Below, in pieces: positions 23,335 to 36,903 of a stretch of DNA of 64,000 nucleotides (positions are counted from its first letter, which is position 1; the number at the start of each line of letters is the position of its first letter). The position numbers and the translations under genes were made by a program. The stretch covers positions 18,909,650-18,973,649 of the forward strand of contig NC_079887.1 of assembly GCF_029227915.1 (NCBI RefSeq), written 5' to 3'. This DNA comes from Hydractinia symbiolongicarpus. Lineage: Eukaryota > Cnidaria > Hydrozoa > Anthoathecata > Hydractiniidae. Under the pieces are notes generated by a model. It was given only the letters and a program-made list of their open reading frames with translations. It was not told where the DNA came from and did not search any database.

Positions 23335-26300
23335 ACTTGATTTACGTGAAAGGTTTTTATTAGGCGTCAAAAGGTCATATTACGGCCTTTAGAGGCCCGT
23401 GCGCGTATTTGACGGTGTCTTAAAGCTGTGACGCAACGGAAAACCACTTGGGACGTCGTAGTCCATTGAGAGTGGAAAGATTAGACCAATGGTAACCTGC
23501 GCAGGCACGTGGAACCACTTGATTTACGTGAAAGGTTTTTATTAGGCGTCAAAAGGTCATATTACGGCCTTTAGAGGCCCGTGCGCGTATTTGACGGTGT
23601 CTTAAAGCTGTGACGCAACGGAAAACCACTTGGGACGTCGTAGTCCATTGAGAGTGGAAAGATTAGACCAATGGTAACCTGCGCAGGCACGTGGAACCAC
23701 TTGATTTACGTGAAAGGCCTTTATTAGGCGTCAAAAGGTCATATTACGGCCTTTAGAGGCCCGTGCGCGTAGCCGACGGTGTTTTAAAGCCATGGCGCAA
23801 CAGAAAATCACTTGGGACGTCGAAGTCCATTGAGAGCAGAAAGATTAAACCAATATAAACCTGCGCAAGCTCGTGGAAATACGTGATTTACGTGTAAGGC
23901 ATTTATTAGGCGTCAAAATGCCATATTACGGTCGTTCGAGGCTTGTTAGTGTAGTTGACGGTGGTATTAGGCCATGGCGCAATGGAAGACGACTTGAAAC
24001 GTCTTAGGCCATTGACAACAGAAGGATTAGACCAATGGTAACCTGCGCAGGCACGTGGAGCAACGTGATTTACGTGTAAGGCCTTTATTAGAAGTCAAAA
24101 GGCCATATTACGGTCGTTCGAGGCTTGTTAGCGTAGTTGACGGTGTTATTAAGCCATGGCGCAATGGAAGACGACTTGGAACGTGTTAGGCCATTGACAA
24201 CAGAAGGATTAGACCAATGGTAACCTGCGCAGGCACGTGGAACCACTTGATTTACGTGTAAGGCCTTTATTAGGCATCAAAACGCCATATTACAGCGTTT
24301 GGAGTCCGGTGCGCGTATTTGACGGTGTCTTAAAGCCGTGACGCAACGGAAAACTACTTGGGACGTCGTAGTCCAATGACAGTAGAAGGAGTAGAACAAT
24401 TGTAACCTCCGCAGGCGCGTGGAACTACTTGATTTACGTGTAAGGCCTTTATTAGGCGTCAAAAGTCCATATTACGGCGTTTAGAGCCCCGTGCGCGTAG
24501 TTAACGGTGTTTTAAATCCGTGACGCAACGGAAAACTACTTGGGACGTCGTACTCCATTGAGAGTGGAAGGATTAGACCAATGGTAATCTGCGCATGCAC
24601 GTGGAACAACGTGAATTACGTGTAAGGCCTTTATTAGGCGTCAAAAGGCCATATTACAGCGTTTGTAGGACTGTTAGCGTAGTTGACGTTGTTATAAAGC
24701 CGTGGCGCAATGGAAAGCGACTTGGGACGTCGTAGTCCATTGACAGTAGAAGAAGTAGAACAATTGTAACCTCCGCAGGCGCGTGGAATCACTTGATTTA
24801 CGTGTAAGGCCTTTATTAGGCGTCAAAAATCCATATTACAGAGTTTAGAGGCCCGTGCGCGTAGTTGACAGTGTTTTAAAGCCGTGACGCAACGGAAAAC
24901 CACTTGGGACGTCGTAGTCCATTGAGAGTGGAAGTATTAGACCAATGGCAACTTGCGCAGGCACGTGGAACCACTTGATTTACGTGTAAGGCCTTTATTA
25001 GGCATCAAAATGCCATATTACAGCGTTTGTAGGCTTGTTAGCGTAGTTGACGGTGTTATTACGTCATGGCGCAATGGAAAACAACTTGGAACGTCTTAGG
25101 CCATTGACAACAAAAGGATTAGACCAATGGTAACCTGCGCAGGCACGTTGAACCACGTGATTTACGTGTAAGGCCTTAAATAGGCGTCAAAATGCCACAT
25201 TACCGTCTTTAGAGGCCCGTGCCCGTAGGTGACGGTGTTTTAAAGCCATGGCGCAACAGAAAATCACTTTGGACGTCGCAGTCCATTGAGAGTGGAAGGA
25301 TTAGACCAATGGTAACCTGCGCAGGCACGTGGAACCACTTGAGTAACGTGTAAGGCCTATATTAGACGTCAAAAGGCCGTATCACGGCCTTTAGAGGGTT
25401 CTTAGCGTAGTTCACGGTGTTATAAAGCCATGGCGCAATGGAAAACGGCTTCGGACGTCGAGTCCATTGAGAGTGGAAGGATTAGACCAATGGTACCCTG
25501 CACAGGCACGTGGAGCAACGTGATTTACGTGTAAGGCCTTAATTAGGCGTCAAAATGCCACATTACCGTCTTTAGAGGCCCGTGCCCGTAGCTGACGGTG
25601 TTTTAAAGCCATGGCGCAACAAAAAATCACTTCGGACGTCGTAGTCCATTGAGAGTGGAAGGATTAGACCAATGATAACCTGCGCAGGCACGTGGAACCA
25701 CTTGATTTACGTGTAAGGCCTTTATTAGGCATCAAAATGCCATATTACAATGTTTGTAGGACTGTTAGCGTAGTTGACGTTGTTATAAAGCCATGGAGCA
25801 ACAGAAAATCACTTCGGACGTCGTAGTCCATTGAGAGTGGAAGGATTAGACCAATGGTAACCTACGCAGGCGCGTGGAGCCACTTGATTTACGTGTAAAG
25901 CCTTTATTAGGCATCGAAATGCGATATTACAGCGTTTGGAGGACCGTGCGCGTAGTTAACGGTGTTTTAAAGCCGTGACGCAACGCAAAACCACTTGGGA
26001 CGTCGTAGTCCATTGAGAGTGGAAGGATTAGACCAATGGTAACCTGCGCAGGCACGTGGAACCACTTGATATGCGTGAAAGGCCTTTATTAGGCGTCAAA
26101 AGGTCATATTACGGCCTTTAGAGGCCTGTGCGCGTAGCCGACGGTGTTTTAAAGCCATGGCGCAACAGAAAATCACTTGGGACGTCGAAGTCCATTGAGA
26201 GCGGAAAGATAAAACCAATATTAACCTGCGCAAGCTCGTGGAACTACGTGATTTACGTGTAAGGCTTTTATTAGGCATCAGAAGGCCATATTACAGCGTT

Positions 26301-26486
26301 TGTAGGACTGTTAGCGTAGTTGACGTTGTTATAAAGCCGTGGCGCAATGGAAAGCGACTTGGGACGTCGTAGTCTAATGACAGTAGAAGGATTAGACCAA
26401 TGGTAACATGCGCAGGCACGTGGAACCACTTGATTTACGTGTAAGGCCTTTATTGGGCGTCAAAAGGCCATATTACAGCGTTTATA
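22484..26486. repeat. 22-monomer tandem duplication, copy A
   Basis: 4003 bp (22 monomers, one of them 181 bp) repeated immediately downstream. Rare variants shared by both copies include GGAACCCCTTG (near 22965/26968), two successive AAAGGTTTTTATTAGG monomers, AAGAAGTAGAAC and the 181-bp hairpin monomer. Differences seen by eye: CATTGTTTGG here versus CAGTGTTTGG near 27208, CGCAGG versus CCCAGG near 27321, GCGATATT here near 25922 versus GCCATATT. The shared stretch runs on to about 26573. Confidence 0.88.
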
Positions 26487-29400
26487 GGACTGTTAGCGTA
26501 GTTGACGTTGTTATAAAGCCGTGGCGCAATGGAAAGCGACTTGGGACGTCGTAGTCCATTGACAGTAGAAGGAGTAGATCAATTGTAACCTCCGCAGGCG
26601 CGTGGAACCACTTGATTTACGTGTAAGGCCTTTATTAGGCGTCAAATATCCATATTACGGCGTTTAGAGAATCGTGCGCGTAGTTAACGGTGTTATAAAG
26701 CCGTGGCGCAACGGAAAACTACTTGGGACGTCGTAGTCCATTGAGAGTGGAAAGATTAAACCAATATTAACCTGCGCAAGCTCGTGGAACTAATTGATTT
26801 ACGTGTAAGGCTTTTATTACGCATCAGAAGTCCATATTACAGCGTTTAGAGGCCCGTGCGCGTAGTTGACAGTGTTTTAAAGCCGTGACGCAACGGAAAA
26901 CTACTTGGGACGTCGTAGTCCATTGAGAGTGGAAGTATTAGACCAATGGTAACTTGCACAGGCACGTGGAACCCCTTGATTTACGTGTAAGGCCATTATT
27001 AGGCGTCAAAATGCCATATTACGGTCGTTCGAGGCTTGTTAGCGTAGTTGACGGTGTTATTAAGCCATGGCTCAATGGAAGACGACTTGGAACGTCTTAG
27101 GCCATTGACAACAGGAGGATTAGACCAATGGTAACCTGCGCAAGCACGTGGAGCAACGTGATTTACGTGTTAGGCCTTTGTTAGAAGTCAAAAGGCCATA
27201 TTACAGTGTTTGGAGTCCCGTGCGCGTATTTGACGGTGTCTTAAAGCTGTGACGCAACGGAAAACCACTTGGAACGTCGTAGTCCATTGAGAGTGGAAAG
27301 ATTAGACCAATGGTAACCTGCCCAGGCACGTGGAACCACTTGATTTACGTGAAAGGTTTTTATTAGGCGTCAAAAGGTCATATTACGGCCTTTAGAGGCC
27401 CGTGCGCGTATTTGACGGTGTCTTAAAGCTGTGACGCAACGGAAAACCACTTGGGACGTCGTAGTCCATTGAGAGTGGAAAGATTAGACCAATGGTAACC
27501 TGCGCAGGCACGTGGAACCACTTGATTTACGTGAAAGGTTTTTATTAGGCGTCAAAAGGTCATATTACGGCCTTTAGAGGCCCGTGCGCGTATTTGACGG
27601 TGTCTTAAAGCTGTGACGCAACGGAAAACCACTTGGGACGTCGTAGTCCATTGAGAGTGGAAAGATTAGACCAATGGTAACCTGCGCAGGCACGTGGAAC
27701 CACTTGATTTACGTGAAAGGCCTTTATTAGGCGTCAAAAGGTCATATTACGGCCTTTAGAGGCCCGTGCGCGTAGCCGACGGTGTTTTAAAGCCATGGCG
27801 CAACAGAAAATCACTTGGGACGTCGAAGTCCATTGAGAGCAGAAAGATTAAACCAATATAAACCTGCGCAAGCTCGTGGAAATACGTGATTTACGTGTAA
27901 GGCATTTATTAGGCGTCAAAATGCCATATTACGGTCGTTCGAGGCTTGTTAGTGTAGTTGACGGTGGTATTAGGCCATGGCGCAATGGAAGACGACTTGA
28001 AACGTCTTAGGCCATTGACAACAGAAGGATTAGACCAATGGTAACCTGCGCAGGCACGTGGAGCAACGTGATTTACGTGTAAGGCCTTTATTAGAAGTCA
28101 AAAGGCCATATTACGGTCGTTCGAGGCTTGTTAGCGTAGTTGACGGTGTTATTAAGCCATGGCGCAATGGAAGACGACTTGGAACGTGTTAGGCCATTGA
28201 CAACAGAAGGATTAGACCAATGGTAACCTGCGCAGGCACGTGGAACCACTTGATTTACGTGTAAGGCCTTTATTAGGCATCAAAACGCCATATTACAGCG
28301 TTTGGAGTCCGGTGCGCGTATTTGACGGTGTCTTAAAGCCGTGACGCAACGGAAAACTACTTGGGACGTCGTAGTCCAATGACAGTAGAAGGAGTAGAAC
28401 AATTGTAACCTCCGCAGGCGCGTGGAACTACTTGATTTACGTGTAAGGCCTTTATTAGGCGTCAAAAGTCCATATTACGGCGTTTAGAGCCCCGTGCGCG
28501 TAGTTAACGGTGTTTTAAATCCGTGACGCAACGGAAAACTACTTGGGACGTCGTACTCCATTGAGAGTGGAAGGATTAGACCAATGGTAATCTGCGCATG
28601 CACGTGGAACAACGTGAATTACGTGTAAGGCCTTTATTAGGCGTCAAAAGGCCATATTACAGCGTTTGTAGGACTGTTAGCGTAGTTGACGTTGTTATAA
28701 AGCCGTGGCGCAATGGAAAGCGACTTGGGACGTCGTAGTCCATTGACAGTAGAAGAAGTAGAACAATTGTAACCTCCGCAGGCGCGTGGAATCACTTGAT
28801 TTACGTGTAAGGCCTTTATTAGGCGTCAAAAATCCATATTACAGAGTTTAGAGGCCCGTGCGCGTAGTTGACAGTGTTTTAAAGCCGTGACGCAACGGAA
28901 AACCACTTGGGACGTCGTAGTCCATTGAGAGTGGAAGTATTAGACCAATGGCAACTTGCGCAGGCACGTGGAACCACTTGATTTACGTGTAAGGCCTTTA
29001 TTAGGCATCAAAATGCCATATTACAGCGTTTGTAGGCTTGTTAGCGTAGTTGACGGTGTTATTACGTCATGGCGCAATGGAAAACAACTTGGAACGTCTT
29101 AGGCCATTGACAACAAAAGGATTAGACCAATGGTAACCTGCGCAGGCACGTTGAACCACGTGATTTACGTGTAAGGCCTTAAATAGGCGTCAAAATGCCA
29201 CATTACCGTCTTTAGAGGCCCGTGCCCGTAGGTGACGGTGTTTTAAAGCCATGGCGCAACAGAAAATCACTTTGGACGTCGCAGTCCATTGAGAGTGGAA
29301 GGATTAGACCAATGGTAACCTGCGCAGGCACGTGGAACCACTTGAGTAACGTGTAAGGCCTATATTAGACGTCAAAAGGCCGTATCACGGCCTTTAGAGG

Positions 29401-30489
29401 GTTCTTAGCGTAGTTCACGGTGTTATAAAGCCATGGCGCAATGGAAAACGGCTTCGGACGTCGAGTCCATTGAGAGTGGAAGGATTAGACCAATGGTACC
29501 CTGCACAGGCACGTGGAGCAACGTGATTTACGTGTAAGGCCTTAATTAGGCGTCAAAATGCCACATTACCGTCTTTAGAGGCCCGTGCCCGTAGCTGACG
29601 GTGTTTTAAAGCCATGGCGCAACAAAAAATCACTTCGGACGTCGTAGTCCATTGAGAGTGGAAGGATTAGACCAATGATAACCTGCGCAGGCACGTGGAA
29701 CCACTTGATTTACGTGTAAGGCCTTTATTAGGCATCAAAATGCCATATTACAATGTTTGTAGGACTGTTAGCGTAGTTGACGTTGTTATAAAGCCATGGA
29801 GCAACAGAAAATCACTTCGGACGTCGTAGTCCATTGAGAGTGGAAGGATTAGACCAATGGTAACCTACGCAGGCGCGTGGAGCCACTTGATTTACGTGTA
29901 AAGCCTTTATTAGGCATCGAAATGCCATATTACAGCGTTTGGAGGACCGTGCGCGTAGTTAACGGTGTTTTAAAGCCGTGACGCAACGCAAAACCACTTG
30001 GGACGTCGTAGTCCATTGAGAGTGGAAGGATTAGACCAATGGTAACCTGCGCAGGCACGTGGAACCACTTGATATGCGTGAAAGGCCTTTATTAGGCGTC
30101 AAAAGGTCATATTACGGCCTTTAGAGGCCTGTGCGCGTAGCCGACGGTGTTTTAAAGCCATGGCGCAACAGAAAATCACTTGGGACGTCGAAGTCCATTG
30201 AGAGCGGAAAGATAAAACCAATATTAACCTGCGCAAGCTCGTGGAACTACGTGATTTACGTGTAAGGCTTTTATTAGGCATCAGAAGGCCATATTACAGC
30301 GTTTGTAGGACTGTTAGCGTAGTTGACGTTGTTATAAAGCCGTGGCGCAATGGAAAGCGACTTGGGACGTCGTAGTCTAATGACAGTAGAAGGATTAGAC
30401 CAATGGTAACATGCGCAGGCACGTGGAACCACTTGATTTACGTGTAAGGCCTTTATTGGGCGTCAAAAGGCCATATTACAGCGTTTATA
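26487..30489. repeat. 22-monomer tandem duplication, copy B
   Basis: Direct second copy of 22484-26486. The match ends near 30576, where GTAGAACAATTG replaces the GTAGATCAATTG seen at 22571 and 26574. Only a handful of differences over 4 kb were noticed, making this one of the youngest rearrangements in the window. Confidence 0.88.
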
Positions 30490-33400
30490 GGACTGTTAGC
30501 GTAGTTGACGTTGTTATAAAGCCGTGGCGCAATGGAAAGCGACTTGGGACGTCGTAGTCCATTGACAGTAGAAGGAGTAGAACAATTGTAACCTCCGCAG
30601 GCGCGTGGAACCACTTGATTTACGTGTAAGGTCTTTATTAGGCGTCAAAAATCCATATTACAGCGTTTAGAGGCCCGTGCACGTAGTTGACAGTGTTTTA
30701 AAGCCGTGACGCAACGGAAAACCACTTAGGACGTCGTAGTCCATTGAGAGTGGAAATATTAGACCAATGGTATCTTGCGCAGGCACGTGGAACCACTTGA
30801 TTTACGTGAAAGGCCTTTATTAGGCGTCAAAAGGCCGTATCACGGCCTTTAGAGGGTTCTTAGCGTAGTTGACGGTGTCATAAAGCCATGGCGCAATGGA
30901 AAACGGCTTCGGACGTCGAGTCCATTGAGAGTGGAAGGATTAGACCAATGGTACCCTGCGCAGGCACGTGGAGCAACGTGATTTACGTGTAAGGCCTTAA
31001 TTAGGCGTCAAAATGCCACATTACTGTCTTTAGAGGCCCGTGCCCGTAGCTGACGGTGTTTTAAAGCCATGGCGCAACAAAAAATCACTTCGGACGTCGT
31101 AGTCCATTGAGAATGGAAGGATTAGACCAATGATAACCTGCGCAGGCACGTGGAACCACTTGAGTAACGTGTAAGGCCTTTATTAGACGTCAAAAGGCCG
31201 TATCACGGCCTTTAGAGGGTTCTTAGCGTAGTTGACGGTGTTATAAAGCCATGGCGGAATGGAAAACGGCTTCGGACGTCGAGTCCATTGAGAGTGGAAG
31301 GATTAGACCAATGGTAACCTGCGCAGGCACGTGGAACCACTTGATTTACGTGTAAGGCCTTTTCCTAGGCATCAAAATGCCATATTACAGCGTTTGTAGG
31401 ACTGTTAGCGTAGTTGACGTTGTTATAAAGCCATGGAGCAACAGAAAATCACTTCGGACGTCGTAGTCCATTGAGAGTGGAAGGATTAGACCAATGGTAA
31501 CCTACGCAGGCGCGTGGAGCCACTTGATTTACGTGTAAAGCCTTTATTAGGCATCGAAATGCCATATTACAGCGTTTGGAGGACCGTGCGCGTAGTTAAC
31601 GGTGTTTTAAAGCCGTGACGCAACGGAAAACCACTTGGGACGTCGTAGTCCATTGAGAGTGGAAGGATTAGACCAATGGTAACCTGCGCAGGCACGTGGA
31701 ACCACTTGATATACGTGAAAGGCCTTTATTAGGCGTCAAAAGGTCATATTACGGCCTTTAGAGGCCTGTGCGCGTAGCCGACGGTGTTTTAAAGCCATGG
31801 CGCAACAGAAAATCACTTGGGACGTCGAAGTCCATTGAGAGCGGAAAGATAAAACCAATATTAACCTGCGCAAGCTCGTGGAACTACGTGATTTACGTGT
31901 AAGGCTTTTATTAGGCATCAGAAGGCCATATTACAGCGTTTGTAGGACTGTTAGCGTAGTTGACGTTGTTATAAAGCCGTGGCGCAATGGAAAGCGACTT
32001 GGGACGTCGTAGTCTAATGACAGTAGAAGGATTAGACCAATGGTAACATGCGCAGGCACGTGGAACCACTTGATTTACGTGTAAGGCCTTTATTGGGCGT
32101 CAAAAGGCCATATTACAGCGTTTATAGGACTGTTAGCGTAGTTGACGTTGTTATAAAGCCGTGGCGCAATGGAAAGCGACTTTGGACGTCGTAGTCCATT
32201 GACAGTAGAAGGAGTAGAACAATTGTAACCTCCGCAGGCGCGTGGAACCACTTGATTTACGTGTAAGGCCTTTATTAGGCGTCAAAAATCCATATTACAG
32301 CGTTTAGAGGCCCGTGCGCGTAGTTGACAGTGTTTTAAAGCCGTGACGCAACGGAAAACCACTTGGGACGTCGTAGTCCATTGAGAGTGGAAATATTAGA
32401 CCAATGGTAACTTGCGCAGGCACGTGGAACCACTTGATATGCGTGAAAGGCCTTTATTAGGCGTCAAAAGGTCATATTACGGCCTTTAGAGGCCTGTGCG
32501 CGTAGCCGACGGTGTTTTAAAGCCATGGCGCAACAGAAAATCACTTGGGACGTCGTAGTCCATTGAGAGTGGAAGGATTAGACAAATGGTAACCTACGCA
32601 GGCGCGTGGAGCCACTTGATTTACGTGTAAAGCCTTTATTAGGCATCGAAATGCCATATTACAGCGTTTGGAGGACCGTGCGCGTAGTTAACGGTGTTTT
32701 AAAGCCGTGACGCAACGGAAAATCACTTGGGACGTCGTAGTCCATTGAGAGTGGAAGGATTAGACCAATGGTAACCTGCGCAGGCACGTGGAACCACTTG
32801 ATATGCGTGAAAGGCCTTTATTAGGCGTCAAAAGGTCATATTACGGCCTTTAGAGGCCTGTGCGCGTAGCCGACGGTGTTTTAAAGCCATGGCGCAACAG
32901 AAAATCACTTGGGACGTCGAAGTCCATTGAGAGCGGAAAGATAAAACCAATATTAACCTGCGCAAGCTCGTGGACCTACGTGATTTACGTGTAAGGCTTT
33001 TATTAGGCATCAGAAGGCCATATTACAGCGTTTGTAGGACTGTTAGCGTAGTTGACGTTGTTATAAAGCCGTGGCGCAATGGAAAGCGACTTGGGACGTT
33101 GTAGTCTAATGAAAGTAGAAGGATTAGACCAATATTAACATGCGCAGGCACGTGGAACCACTTGATTTACGTGTAAGGCTTTTATTGGGCGTCAAAAGGC
33201 CATATTACAGCGTTTATAGGACTGTTAGCGTAGTTGACGTTGTTATAAAGCCGTGGCGCAATGGAAAGCGACTTGGGACGTCGTAGTCCATTGACAGTAG
33301 AAGGAGTAGAACAATTGTAACCACCGCAGGTGCGTGGAACCACTTGATTTACGTGTAAGGCCTTTATTAGGCGTCAAAAATCCATATTACAGCGTTTAGA

Positions 33401-34193
33401 GGCCCGTGCGCGTAGTTGACAGTGTTTTAAAGCCGTGACGCAACGGAAAACCACTTGGGACGTCGTAGTCCATTGAGAGTGGAAGTATTAGACCAATGGT
33501 AACTTGCGCAGGCACGTGGAACCACTTGATTTACGTGTAAGGCCTTTATTAGGCATCAAAATGCCATATTACAGCGTTTGTAGGACTGTTAGCGTAGTTG
33601 ACGTTGTTATAAAGCCGTGACGCAACGGAAAACAACTTAGGACGTCGTAGCCCATTAAACGTTGAAGGATTAGATCAATGGTAATCTTAGCATGCACGTG
33701 GAACAACGTGATTTACGTGTAAGGCCTTTATTAGGCGTCAAAAGGCCGTATCACGGCCTTTAGAGGGTTCTTAGCGTAGTTGACGGTGTTATAAAGCCAT
33801 GGCGCAATGGAAAACGGCTTCGGACGTCGAGTCCATTGAGAGTGGAAGGATTAGACCAATGGTACCCTGCGCAGGCACGTGGAGCAACGTGATTTACGTG
33901 TAAGGCCTTAATTAGGCGTCAAAATGCCACATTACCGTCTTTAGAGGCCCGTGCCCGTAGCTGACGGTGTTTTAAAGCCATAGCGCAACAGAAAATCACT
34001 TCGGACGTCGTAGTCCATTGAGAGTGGAAGGATTAGACCAATGATAACCTGCGCAGGCACGTGGAACCACTTGAGTAACGTGTAAGGCCTTTATTAGACG
34101 TCAAAAGGCCGTATCACGGCCTTTAGAGGGTTCTTAGCGTAGTTGACGGTGTTATAAAGCCATGGCGGAATGGAAAACGGTTTCGGACGTCGA

Positions 34194-35190
34194 GTCCATT
34201 GAGAGTGGAAGGATTAGACCAATGGTAACCTGCGCAGGCACGTGGAACCACTTGATTTACGTGTAAGGCCTTTATTAGACGTCAAAAGGCCGTATTACGG
34301 CCTTTAGAGGCCCGTGCGCGTATTTGACGGTGTCTTCAAGCTGTGACGCAACGAAAAACCACTTGGGACGTCGTAGTCCATTAAGAATGGAAGGATTAGA
34401 CCAATGGTAACCTGCGCAGGCACGTGGAACCACTTGATTTACGTGAAAGGCGTTTATTAGGTGTCAAAATGCCATATTACTGTCTATAGAGGCCCGTGCG
34501 CGTAGCTGACGGTGTTTTAAAGCCATGGTGCAACAGAAAATCACTTGGGACGTCGCAGTCCATTAAGAGTGGAGAGATTAGACCAATAATAACCTGCGCA
34601 GGCACGTGGATCCACTTGATTTACGTGTAAGGCCTTTATTAGGCATCAAAATGCCATATTACAGCGTTTGGAGTCCCGTGCGCGTATTTGACGGTGTCTT
34701 AAAGCTGTGACGCAACGGAAATCTACTTCGGACGTCGTAGCCCATTAAAAGTAGAAGGATTAGACCAATGGTAATCTGCGCATGGACGTGGAACCACTTG
34801 ATTTACGTGAAAGGCCTTTATTAGGCGTCAAAAGGTCATATTACGGCCTTTAGAGGCCCGTGCGCGTAGCCGACGGTGTTTTAAAGCCATGGCGCAACAG
34901 AAAATCACTTGGGACGTCGAAGTCCATTGAGAGCAGAAAGATTAAACCAAAATTAACCTGCGCAAGCTCGTGGAAATACGTGATTTACGTGTAAGGCCTT
35001 TATTAGGCGTCAAAATGCCATATTACGGTCGTTCGAGGCTTGTTAGTGTAGTTGACGGTGGTATTAGGCCATGGCGCAATGGAAGACGACTTGGAACGTC
35101 TTAGGCCATTGACAACAGAAGGATTAGACCAATGGTAACCTGCGCAGGCACGTGGAACCACTTGATTTACGTGAAAGGCCTTTATTAGGC
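34194..35190. repeat. Dispersed ~1-kb block, copy 1
   Basis: About 997 bp recurring at 36904-37900 (shift 2710 bp) with about five differences seen, including CACTTGGGACGTCG here versus CACCTGGGACTTCG. Both begin in a monomer with the long palindrome and the GTCTTCAAGCTG variant, followed by the AAAGGCGTTTATTAGGTG variant. The two copies are separated by about 1.7 kb of other monomers, so they are not a simple tandem pair. The shift is 15 x 182 less 20, explained by the 19-bp deletion at 36307 and one 181-bp monomer. Confidence 0.8.
34285..34305. repeat. 21-bp perfect palindrome in a satellite monomer
   Basis: Arms AAAGGCCGTA and TACGGCCTTT around one T. The same palindrome occurs at 35377-35397, 36105-36125, 36450-36470 and 36995-37015, all within one 2.7-kb stretch. 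Most monomers have CATATTACAGCGTTT at this place and no dyad. It could extrude as a cruciform or bind a dimeric protein; neither is shown. Confidence 0.85.
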
Positions 35191-36230
35191 ATCGAAATGA
35201 CATATTACAGCATTTAGAGGACCGTGCGCGTAGTTAACGGTGTTTTAAAGCCGTGACGCAACGGAAAGCCACTTGGGACGTCGTAGTCCATTGAGAATGG
35301 AAGGATTAGACCAATGGTAACCTGCGCAGGAACGTGGAACCACTTGATTTACGTGTAAGGCCTTTATTAGACGTTAAAAGGCCGTATTACGGCCTTTAGA
35401 GGGTTCTTAGCGTAGTTGACGGTGTTATAAAGCCATGGGGCAATGGAAAACGACCTGAAACGTCTTAGGTCATTGACAACAGAAGTATTAGACCAATGGT
35501 AACCTGCGCAGGCACGTGGAACCACGTGATTTACGTGTAAGGCCTTAATTAGGCGTTAAACTGCCACATTACTGTCTTTAGAGGCACGTGCGCGTAGCTG
35601 ACGGTGTTTTAAAGCCATCGTGCAACAGAAAATCACTTGGGACGTCGAAGTCCATTAAGAGTGGGAAGATTAGACCAACAATAACCTGCGCAGGCACGTG
35701 GAACCACTTGATTTACGTGTCAGGCCTTTATTAGGCATCAAAATGCCATATTACAGCGTTTGGAGTCCCGTGCGCGTATTTGACGGTGTCTTAAAGCTGT
35801 GACGCAACGGAACACCACTTGGGACGTCGTAATCCATTGAGAGTGGAAAGATTAAACCAATGGTAACCTACGCAGGCACGTGGAACTACTTGATTTACGT
35901 GTAAGGCCTTTATTAGGCATCGAAATGCCATATTACAGCATTTAGAGGACCGTGCGCGTAGTTAATGGTGTTTTAAAGCCGTGACGCAACGGAAAACCAC
36001 TTGGGACGTCGTAGTCCATTGAGAGTGGAAGGATTAGACCAATGGTAACCTGCGCAGGCACGTGGAACCACTTGATTTACGTGTAAGGCCTTTATTAGAC
36101 GTCAAAAGGCCGTATTACGGCCTTTAGAGGGTTCTTAGCGTAGTTGACGGTGTTATAAAGCCATGGCGCAATGGAAAACGACCTGAAACGTCTTAGGCCA
36201 TTGACAACAGAAGGATTAAACCAATGGTAA

Positions 36231-36393
36231 CCTGCACAGGCACGTGGAACTACGTGATTTACGTGTAAGGCCTTAATTAGGCGTCAAACTGCCACATTAC
36301 TGTCTTTTGACGGTGTTTTAAAGCCATGGTGCAACAGAAAATCACTTGGGACGTCGAAGTCCATTAAGAGTGGAAAGATTAGACCAAGAATAA
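36231..36393. repeat. Truncated 163-bp monomer (19-bp deletion)
   Basis: TGTCTTT is joined directly to TGACGGTG at 36307/36308, whereas the parent type reads TGTCTTTAGAGGCCCG through GTAGCTGACGGTG. Exactly 19 bp are missing, and the monomer is 163 bp from CCTGCACAGG to the next start at 36394. It is the only sizeable internal deletion I found in 347 monomers. Confidence 0.9.
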
Positions 36394-36903
36394 CCTGCGC
36401 AGGCACGTGGAACCACTTGATTTACGTGTAAGGCCTTTATTAGACGTCAAAAGGCCGTATTACGGCCTTTAGAGGGTTCTTAGCGTAGTTGACGGTGTTA
36501 TAAAGCCATGGCGCAATGGAAAACGGCTTCAGACGTCGAGTCCATTGAGAGTGGAAGGATTAGACCAATGATAACCTGTGCAGGCACGTGGAACCACTTG
36601 ATTTACATGAAAGGCCTTTATTAGGCATCAAAATGCCATATTACAGCGTTTGGAGGCCCGTGCGCGTATTTGACGGTGTCTTCAAGCTGTGACGCAACGA
36701 AAAACCACTTGGGACGTCGTAGTCCATTAAAAGTAGAAGGATTAGACCAATGGTAACCTGCGCAGGCACGTGGAACCACTTGATTTACGTGTAAGGCCTT
36801 TATTAGGCATCGAAATGCCATATTACAGCATTTAGAGGACCGTGCGCGTAGTTAACGGTGTTTTAAAGCCGTGACGCAACGGAAAACCACTTGGGACGTC
36901 GTA

